Below, in pieces: positions 6,753 to 11,679 of a DNA stretch of 15,206 nucleotides; position 1 is the first letter of the stretch, and the number at the start of each line of letters is the position of its first letter. This DNA comes from Bacillota bacterium (GTDB taxonomy: Bacteria; Bacillota; Clostridia; Oscillospirales; Ruminococcaceae), in contig JAEZVA010000010.1 of NCBI GenBank assembly GCA_023443315.1, forward strand, positions 1 to 15,206, read 5' to 3'. The notes beneath the pieces were generated by a model, which was given only the letters and a program-made list of their open reading frames with translations, did no database searches and was not told the origin of the DNA. A program made the position numbers and the translations under genes.

Positions 6753-7301
6753 CTACATCGCTTCCTCTTGTGATAAAGGCATACTCGCTTTTTTATCCTT
6801 GTTTTTTACCATGCAATAGGCAACAATCGCGCAGATGACATCGGCGCAAAAGATGAAATGAAAAACGCCCAAAACCACCGCATAGAGCGTCGTAATCTTC
6901 TTTTCCCGTCGCGCCCGAACCAAGCCGCCGATGCCATAGATTGAGGTCAACAACAGTAGCATATAATCAAACCCCATCAAAAACGGCGCAAAGAGAATAG
7001 CCCCCGGAAGGGAAGCAAACAGCAGACCAATAAAGAATATCACCAGATACACAGGGATATGTACCAGCTTTAATACCATATTCCAAAACAAGAAGTATCT
7101 GCTTTCGCCCCCATGGGCTACACGCAACGCCACAAAGATAATGTTAATAGCGAAAAGTACAACAAAAAGAACCACCCAGATAATTAAGTAAACAAGCATC
7201 TTACTATTAACATCGGCTCGCTCGCTGAGGGCAGAATAAAACGCAACCAGATACACAAAGGGCAAAACAAGTAGTAGCAGTGGCAAAATTCGTTTCTTCA
7301 T
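6753..7301 (-). CDS. Multi-pass membrane protein of unknown function (DUF6652-like)
   Basis: A 182-residue integral membrane protein with about five hydrophobic segments: ILPLLLLVLPFVYLVAFY (5-22), then about 36-60, 76-97, 103-127 and 140-163. The opening, the LFWNMVLKLVHIPVY segment and the DYMLLLLTSIYGIGGL segment recall a Bacillota family I remember as DUF6652, with no known function. The C-terminus is charged and cytoplasmic. The ATG at 7301 has GGAGA 8 nt upstream. First gene of a three-gene group with its own promoter. Confidence 0.78.
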   Translation of the reverse strand: MKKRILPLLLLVLPFVYLVAFYSALSERADVNSKMLVYLIIWVVLFVVLFAINIIFVALRVAHGGESRYFLFWNMVLKLVHIPVYLVIFFIGLLFASLPGAILFAPFLMGFDYMLLLLTSIYGIGGLVRARREKKITTLYAVVLGVFHFIFCADVICAIVAYCMVKNKDKKASMPLSQEEAM

Positions 7302-7341
7302 TATACTGTCTCCTGTTTAATAAAAATAGGTAATTTAAATG

Positions 7342-7369
7342 ATTATAGCACAACGAATTTAATCTACAA
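7342..7369 (-). promoter_or_regulatory. Promoter of the membrane protein/toroid group
   Basis: On the minus strand TTGTAG (7364-7369) and a perfect TATAAT (7342-7347) with TG one nt ahead (extended -10) are 16 nt apart. The -10 is 41 nt before the ATG at 7301. The -35 overlaps the last codons of the cupin gene, so there is no room for a terminator between the two genes. Confidence 0.6.
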
Positions 7370-7688
7370 TAAAAAGTTTTGCGCCCGTTTGTGTATGCGA
7401 GCGGTGGGGATGAATCTCATCCGAGACCTGATAGCTCATTCCGGCTGTCAGCGTAAATACCCTGCCGTCCGCAAGCTCGGTTACCAGCTCGCCCTCCAAA
7501 ACCAGCAGCACATGCCCGCGCGTGCACCAGTGGTCGGCAAAATACCCCGGGGTGTACTCGACCATTCGCACCCGGATGTTGCCAAGCTCTAGGGTACGCC
7601 AAACCGCCTCGCCGGTTATACCGGGATGCGTCGTCGGCTCTATCTTGCTCCAGTCGGCGGTGCAAAACGGGACATCTAAAATCTTCAT
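7359..7688 (-). CDS. Cupin-fold protein, DHCW-motif type
   Basis: A 109-residue single-domain cupin. GYFADHWCTRGHVLLVLEGEL (residues 48-68) holds the first cupin motif with His53 and His59, and LTAGMSYQVSDEIHPHRSHT (80-99) holds the second with His93, His95 and His98. This matches small proteins annotated as DHCW-motif cupins. A metal site is plausible, but the reaction is unknown. The ATG at 7688 has AGGAAGGG upstream. It lies 98 nt behind the VOC gene; that gap holds no clear terminator or promoter, so readthrough from the VOC gene is possible. Confidence 0.85.
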   Translation of the reverse strand: MKILDVPFCTADWSKIEPTTHPGITGEAVWRTLELGNIRVRMVEYTPGYFADHWCTRGHVLLVLEGELVTELADGRVFTLTAGMSYQVSDEIHPHRSHTQTGAKLFIVD

Positions 7689-7786
7689 GTTATGACCCTT
7701 CCTTTCAGCGCGCGCCCATGCTAGCTAAATAACGCATATTAACCAGAACCACGTTGCTATTCCATCAATTTTTGCTGTTAAGCCTT

Positions 7787-8212
7787 TTACCGCAGCGCAA
7801 AATCGGCACTTTCAAAAACATGCTTTAGTTCACACAGGCAAAACGGGTGACCGGCGGGGTCAAACAGTACCGTCCAGTTGTCGGCAAACTGCTTGTCGGC
7901 TACTTTTGCGCCGCAACTGACCGCGTATGCAACCGCTTTCGTTAAGTCGGTTACCACAAAGTCGATATGCGCCATCTGCTGCTGTGCGTCAGGTTCTTCT
8001 GGCCACACAGGGGGTTGATAGTCAGGGTTTCGCTGTAAGGTGATGTTAGGATATGCGCCCTGACCTGCCCCCGGCGCACCCGCGACGGCATAGTTCTCGT
8101 CATGAAACGGGATCTCCCAATTCAGCAGCGCGGCGTAGAAGTTTGCCAGCGCGAGCGGGTCTTTACAATCCAGTGTAAAGGCGTTCATTTTGATGCTCAG
8201 TTTATGCTCCAT
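7787..8212 (-). CDS. VOC (glyoxalase-like) protein, paralog of the gene at 2981-3361
   Basis: A 141-residue two-module VOC protein. DCKDPLALANFYAALLNWE is the usual first-module helix and strand. YQPPVWP, QQQMAHIDFVVTDLTKAVAYAVSCGA and TVLFDPAGHPFCL are shared almost word for word with the other VOC protein in the window. The metal-ligand-type His residues lie in AHIDF and GHPF. The first module has an insertion (AGAPGAGQGAYPNITLQ) that the paralog lacks, so the substrate pockets probably differ. The ATG at 8212 lies 8 nt after GGAGG. It is driven by repeat copy D, with the -10 43 nt upstream. Confidence 0.88.
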   Translation of the reverse strand: MEHKLSIKMNAFTLDCKDPLALANFYAALLNWEIPFHDENYAVAGAPGAGQGAYPNITLQRNPDYQPPVWPEEPDAQQQMAHIDFVVTDLTKAVAYAVSCGAKVADKQFADNWTVLFDPAGHPFCLCELKHVFESADFALR

Positions 8213-8254
8213 TGCGTTTATCCTCCTGTAAATAATGTCCGGTAATTTATTGCC

Positions 8255-8304
8255 ATTTTAACACAAAGCAAAAAAGAAGTCGATTCGTTTTACGGAATCG
8301 ACTT
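8255..8304 (-). repeat. Terminator-promoter repeat, copy D
   Basis: A perfect 10-bp stem, AAGTCGATTC (8277-8286) with GAATCGACTT (8295-8304), around an 8-nt loop. On the minus strand TCGACT (8278-8283), 17 nt with a T6 run, then TAAAAT (8255-8260) extended by TGT. From about 8253 to 8286 it is identical to copy F (34 nt), the strongest sign of recent duplication. It ends the upstream GNAT, 34 nt after its stop, and starts the VOC gene. Confidence 0.78.
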
Positions 8305-8337
8305 TTCGCTGTTCTTATCAAACGTAGTCAGGGCAAA

Positions 8338-8868
8338 CTATTTGGTGCAATCAAGAGTTAAAACCTGATGTGGATATCGTTGGCCACGAAGGATTTCATC
8401 CTTCATTTGCCCGGTAAATTTAAAGCCCAAACGCTCGGCAAGCTTCATTGAGCCCGCGTTATCAATATAAATCACGGCGTTGATGTAGTGTATTTTCATC
8501 TCGCTTTTGGCAAATGCACAGATGCTCTTTAATGCTTCTAGCATATAGCCGTTGCCCCAAAAATCCGGGTGTAGATCGTACCCGATATCGCAGCTGTTAC
8601 TGGCTATATCCCAGTTATGAAAGCCACATGTGCCAATCTTGGTGCCGTCGCTCTTTTTTACCAAAACCCAGCGATGATGCGGTCTTGGCTCGGGTTGCAG
8701 ATAGGAATTGATAATTTCGTCAGCGCCGTCATAATCGGTAACCGGCTCGGCGTCGAATAGGTACCGATTAATCTCGTTGTTTGAGAAATGTGCAAACACA
8801 AACTCTCTGTCGCACATTGATATGTTCTTTAGTAACAGTCTATCGGTTACTAGTTCTTTATAAAACAT
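8338..8868 (-). CDS. GNAT family N-acetyltransferase, RimJ/RimL-like
   Basis: A 176-residue acetyltransferase. LVTDRLLLKNIS at residues 6-17 is the usual start of the RimJ/RimL-like (Acetyltransf_3) group. IGTCGFHNWDIASNSCDIGYDLHPDFWGNGYMLEAL carries the central beta strands and the acetyl-CoA loop (WGNGYM). NAGSMKLAERLGF is motif B. Proteins of this group acetylate ribosomal-protein N-termini, other peptides or antibiotics, and which applies here cannot be told. The ATG at 8868 follows GGAGGTACGACA. Unlike the other repeat-driven genes it has a leader of about 150 nt, with a short open frame and palindromes, between its promoter (copy E) and its start. Confidence 0.88.
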   Translation of the reverse strand: MFYKELVTDRLLLKNISMCDREFVFAHFSNNEINRYLFDAEPVTDYDGADEIINSYLQPEPRPHHRWVLVKKSDGTKIGTCGFHNWDIASNSCDIGYDLHPDFWGNGYMLEALKSICAFAKSEMKIHYINAVIYIDNAGSMKLAERLGFKFTGQMKDEILRGQRYPHQVLTLDCTK

Positions 8869-8893
8869 TGTCGTACCTCCATAAGATAGAGGG

Positions 8894-8932
8894 TTAAACA
8901 GATGTTGCCCTCCAAATAATTGTGTTTTTCAT
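8894..8932 (-). CDS. Possible 12-residue leader peptide
   Basis: The open frame MKNTIIWRATSV ends 25 nt before the GNAT start. AAAGGAGA lies about 11 nt upstream, slightly far, with a second weak AAGG directly ahead of the ATG. Its place in a long leader would suit translational control of the GNAT gene, but the length allows chance. Confidence 0.25.
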   Translation of the reverse strand: MKNTIIWRATSV

Positions 8933-8966
8933 ACCTTGCAAGTCTCCTTTCTTTCTTATTTATTAA

Positions 8967-9005
8967 AACACCGATGGGTGTTATAACCAAGATTATTTAA
9001 ATAAT
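8967..9005. promoter_or_regulatory. Palindromes in the GNAT leader
   Basis: AACACCGATGGGTGTT (8967-8982) forms a 6-bp stem with a 4-nt loop. ATTATTTAAATAAT (8992-9005) is a perfect 14-bp palindrome. Both lie between the promoter in copy E (-10 at 9021-9026) and the GNAT gene. They could be regulatory hairpins or operators, but the second is all A/T and may be chance. Confidence 0.3.
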
Positions 9006-9020
9006 GGATAATTTGCTTTT

Positions 9021-9070
9021 ATTGTAACACAAAACAAAGAAGAAGTCGATTCCTTCACAGAACCGACTTC
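9021..9070 (-). repeat. Terminator-promoter repeat, copy E
   Basis: The stem GAAGTCGATTC (9042-9052) pairs with GAACCGACTTC (9060-9070), with one G-U pair in the minus-strand RNA. On the minus strand TCGACT (9044-9049) is 17 nt from TACAAT (9021-9026), extended by TGT. TTTAATAAGCAG at 9082-9093 is shared with the flank of copy C. It lies between the two GNAT genes. Confidence 0.7.
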
Positions 9071-9129
9071 AATGTGATAATTTTAATAAGCAGTGGAGCA
9101 CGACGGACGATGAAAGAATGCCAACTAGG

Positions 9130-9573
9130 TTATAGTGCCCTACTCAAATAAACCATATCCACCAACTGAACCCCGTTATCAAACATGGGGTGGTCGTAAT
9201 TGTCTGTGAAAAAGTTTTTTACCCGATGCGAAATCTCAAAACCGTTCTTTTCGTAAAACCGCAGTATCCATGGGCTGTCGCCTGTACCCACAAGCATGGT
9301 GGTGTACTTGCCTTTGTAATAGGAAAAAATGTACTGCAACAGCTTGCCGCCATACCCCTTGCCATGCCATTGTTCATAGGTGGCTATGTTTTTTAGCTCA
9401 CACACGTCATCGCCTTCGCGGGTAACGACGCACACGCTTTTTAGGTCGCCGTCATATAACGCAAACAGATCTCCTCGCTCTAAGTAGAGGTCTATCATGG
9501 ATTCTTGTTCATCCGCCAGCAACAGTAAATCTAAAAACTGCTTTTTGTTTTGGGTGATGTGTTTTATCTCCAT
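9130..9573 (-). CDS. GNAT family N-acetyltransferase
   Basis: A 147-residue acetyltransferase of the compact type, resembling Bacillus YvbK-like proteins. VCELKNIATYEQWHGKGYGGKLLQYIF holds strand 4 and the acetyl-CoA pyrophosphate loop (HGKGYG, 70-75). WILRFYEKNGFE (102-113) is motif B, and FFTDNYDHPMFDNGVQLVDMVYL is the typical C-terminus of the group. The substrate is unknown. The chosen ATG at 9573 has GGACGG about 7 nt upstream, a weak ribosome binding site. The frame is open to an ATG at 9624, but that codon overlaps the -10 box of repeat copy F and cannot be in the transcript. Single-gene unit. Confidence 0.87.
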   Translation of the reverse strand: MEIKHITQNKKQFLDLLLLADEQESMIDLYLERGDLFALYDGDLKSVCVVTREGDDVCELKNIATYEQWHGKGYGGKLLQYIFSYYKGKYTTMLVGTGDSPWILRFYEKNGFEISHRVKNFFTDNYDHPMFDNGVQLVDMVYLSRAL

Positions 9574-9614
9574 GGTGCACCGTCCGTTCTTTTGCTTTTT
9601 GTAGTTGCATTTCC

Positions 9615-9668
9615 ATTTTAACACAAAGCAAAAAAGAAGTCGATTCTTTGGCAGAAGCGACTTCTTTT
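9615..9668 (-). repeat. Terminator-promoter repeat, copy F
   Basis: The stem GAAGTCGATTC (9636-9646) pairs with GAAGCGACTTC (9654-9664), with one mismatch. On the minus strand TCGACT (9638-9643), 17 nt with a T6 run, then TAAAAT (9615-9620) extended by TGT. It shares 34 identical nt with copy D. It is preceded in the transcript by the C-rich complement of the G-rich tract at 9669-9719, after the SIR2-TPR gene. The GNAT start is 42 nt from the -10. Confidence 0.78.
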
Positions 9669-9719
9669 GGGGGTTTGGGTAGATGGGGGTGGGCGGAGGG
9701 GGGATAAAGGGTTTGGGGG
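9669..9719 (+). other. G-rich tract with quadruplex pattern
   Basis: Seven runs of three or more G (9669-9673, 9677-9679, 9685-9689, 9691-9693, 9698-9703, 9709-9711, 9715-9719) are separated by loops of 1-5 nt, which meets the usual G-quadruplex pattern on the plus strand. In the minus-strand transcript the same stretch is C-rich and almost free of G, which would also suit a Rho loading site. It lies between the SIR2-TPR stop and terminator hairpin F. The rest of the gap to 9840 is A/T-rich with nothing clear. Confidence 0.55.
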
Positions 9720-9840
9720 TGGTTATATGTAGAAATAAATTGTTAAATTAGCGTATAATTAATAAACATTAGTGAAAGTTTAAAGTCTTAATAAATGTAA
9801 AATATGATTAATACAAGACGTTGCGTACTTAATTAAACTA

Positions 9841-11502
9841 TTAAACATTATCTGGCTCCAGCTCAACCGCCTTTTGCTTAGAAGAAATCGCTTCGTCATA
9901 TCGTTTCATTTCATGAAGAGTGACGCCAAGGCTGTTGTGATATTCCGCATTATCTGGCTCCAGTTCAACCGCCTTTTGCTTAGAAGAAATCGCTTCGTTA
10001 TACCGTTTCATCTCATGAAGAGTGACGCCAAGGCTGTTGTGATATTCCGCATTATTTGGCTCCAGTTCAACCGCCTTTAGCGTCGCAGAAAGCGCTTCGT
10101 CATACCGTTTCATTTCATGAAAAGTGGCACCAAGGCTGTTGTGATACCTAGCATTATCTGGCTCCAGTTCGACCGCCTTTTGCTTAGAAGAAATCGCTTC
10201 GTCATACCGTTTCATTTCATGAAGAGTGACGCCAAGGCTGTTGTGATACTCCGCATTATCCGGCTCCAGCTCAACCGCCTTTAGCGTCGCAGAAAGCGCT
10301 TCGTCATACCGCTTCATTCTATGTAAAATGACACCAAGTGTATTGCTATACCGGGCATTATCCGGACTCAAATCGATTATTTTTTGCATATTGGATAATG
10401 CATCGTTAAAACAATTCGTTCGGTAAGACGAAATTACATCTCTATACATACGCTGAATATCCGAGCGAATTGTGATTTGCCTTACGGCATCGTTGATTGA
10501 GGATTCCTCATCGGAAACTATTCTACTATTATAAGTATCTTGAGACGCTTCTTTACTATTAAGACTCCTGTCGGTAAAACTATCGATTGCATCTGAAAGT
10601 ATTTGATATCTTTTTTCTGCATCATTCAAGAATTCTTGTTTAGATGGCATTCTGTAGTCAAGTTCAGCACCTATAAGATATAACACTTCGTCAAATCCAT
10701 CATGTTTTATATAATAACCATTTGACCGTGTAATAAATTTCAATACCTTCCCTTCTAAGTTATCGGATTTATATAGCATCCAGTATGGATATTTAAGTTC
10801 GCCATTTCGAAACTTTTCACTGTTATTTAGTAAATAGTCCATAAGGCTATCATCGTTTCCCGCATAACCAATGAAGATAGGATGATACTCTGAAAAAATA
10901 ATATCTAGTGCTGTTTTCCAATTGGTATGAAGCTCTTGAACTTGATCGCACCTATTTGCAGGGTCGAATAGCAGGTCACGGTGTATCTTAACAATTATTG
11001 GGCGCTCTACTTGATTGGTTATATAATGAGATAGTGATTCATGTCCAATTACTAATGGAATTTTTTGGTTGTAATAATTTATAGCATCTTCCGCTAAATG
11101 GTCAAAATTTGTTGTTATAATAACTCTATGATTAGTTTCAGTTACCAAATAAGATAACATCACATACCCTGAACTTGGTTTAGCATGTTCCATCAATTTC
11201 TCTAAGAAATTGTATCCATCAGTTGGATTTCGTTTAAACCGTTTTTCGTAGTATTGACTGTAAAAACTATACTTATTGATCTCCGTTATTCCCAATTTAG
11301 CTTTCCATTCCAAGTAATCATTATAATTGCGTTCTGATAGTTCTTTGTCCCAAATATTAACAAGTTCCTGTCCTGTCTTAATTCCTGACGTTTTCGATGC
11401 ACCAGCTCCAAGCACAAAACAAAACTTCCTTGCGTGAGGACCCGATGAAACATCTTTTATTTCATTTATAAATCCGTTTAATGAAAGTTCATGATGATTC
11501 AT
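9841..11502 (-). CDS. SIR2-domain protein with C-terminal TPR array, probable defence NADase
   Basis: A 553-residue two-part protein. The N-terminal SIR2-like domain (about 25-280) has FVLGAGAS (29-36) for NAD binding, TTNFDHL (130-136) with Asn132, KIHRD (172-176) with the likely catalytic His174, and FIGYAGNDDSL (210-220). The Asn/His positions resemble those of bacterial defence SIR2 proteins that destroy NAD+ during infection (DSR and ThsA types). A linker (about 285-345) and one degenerate TPR (about 350-382) lead to five near-identical 34-residue TPRs (383-552), which probably sense a partner or phage protein. The ATG at 11502 follows GGAGGAG. It has its own promoter and no partner gene. 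The first two thirds are clearly more A/T-rich than flanking genes, suggesting transfer. The array ends abruptly: one Val follows the last full unit, then stop. The NADase and defence roles are inferred. Confidence 0.88.
   Translation of the reverse strand: MNHHELSLNGFINEIKDVSSGPHARKFCFVLGAGASKTSGIKTGQELVNIWDKELSERNYNDYLEWKAKLGITEINKYSFYSQYYEKRFKRNPTDGYNFLEKLMEHAKPSSGYVMLSYLVTETNHRVIITTNFDHLAEDAINYYNQKIPLVIGHESLSHYITNQVERPIIVKIHRDLLFDPANRCDQVQELHTNWKTALDIIFSEYHPIFIGYAGNDDSLMDYLLNNSEKFRNGELKYPYWMLYKSDNLEGKVLKFITRSNGYYIKHDGFDEVLYLIGAELDYRMPSKQEFLNDAEKRYQILSDAIDSFTDRSLNSKEASQDTYNSRIVSDEESSINDAVRQITIRSDIQRMYRDVISSYRTNCFNDALSNMQKIIDLSPDNARYSNTLGVILHRMKRYDEALSATLKAVELEPDNAEYHNSLGVTLHEMKRYDEAISSKQKAVELEPDNARYHNSLGATFHEMKRYDEALSATLKAVELEPNNAEYHNSLGVTLHEMKRYNEAISSKQKAVELEPDNAEYHNSLGVTLHEMKRYDEAISSKQKAVELEPDNV
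9847..10356 (-). repeat. Five tandem 102-bp TPR-coding repeats
   Basis: Units begin at 9847, 9949, 10051, 10153 and 10255 and are each exactly 102 bp (34 codons). They differ at only a few positions except for a variable patch encoding either ATLK or SKQK. From the protein N-terminus the order is ATLK, SKQK, ATLK, SKQK, SKQK, as expected from doubling of a two-unit block plus a single-unit duplication. The unit nearest the SIR2 domain is the most diverged. Confidence 0.92.
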
Positions 11503-11546
11503 TTTTGGGCTCCTCCTTCATATACATACAACATTACAATATTTCT

Positions 11547-11576
11547 ATTATAACCCAAATCCAACAACTTCCGCAA
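11547..11576 (-). promoter_or_regulatory. Promoter of the SIR2-TPR gene
   Basis: On the minus strand TTGCGG (11571-11576) and a perfect TATAAT (11547-11552) are 18 nt apart, and the -10 lies 45 nt before the ATG. The -35 is weak. It is a better candidate than the damaged promoter half of repeat copy G further upstream. Confidence 0.55.
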
Positions 11577-11609
11577 GCCATCTTCTATAAATAACCAAAA
11601 TTCATCCCC

Positions 11610-11660
11610 ATTTTGACATCAAACCCAAAAAAGAAGTCGATTCTCAACAGAACCGACTTC
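11610..11660 (-). repeat. Terminator-promoter repeat, copy G (promoter half altered)
   Basis: The hairpin GAAGTCGATTC (11633-11643) with GAACCGACTTC (11650-11660) is intact and followed by T6 on the minus strand, so it can end the GH39 gene, whose stop is 20 nt away. The promoter half differs from all other copies: CAAAAT (11610-11615) replaces TAAAAT, and the spacing from TCGACT (11635-11640) is 19 nt. The SIR2-TPR gene seems to rely on another promoter. Confidence 0.68.
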
Positions 11661-11679
11661 TTTGTTATTCTCTTGCCGC

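Noticed and set aside
1504..8982. Shared operator between GGTGTAACACC (1504-1514) and AACACCGATGGGTGTT (8967-8982)
   Set aside because: The half-sites are in opposite order (GGTGT..ACACC versus ACACC..GGTGT), so one protein would not bind both in the same way.
9574..9624. Upstream ATG (9624) as start of the GNAT gene
   Set aside because: The codon overlaps the -10 box of repeat copy F, so it would not be in the transcript; the ATG at 9573 fits the family start.
8255..9668. The hairpin repeats as integron attC sites
   Set aside because: They lack paired RYYYAAC/GTTRRRY core sites at both ends (only a GTTAAAA-like string at one side), and no integrase is present.
9847..10356. Regular repeats as a CRISPR array
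   Set aside because: The units are contiguous 102-bp copies without spacers, and they encode TPRs in frame.
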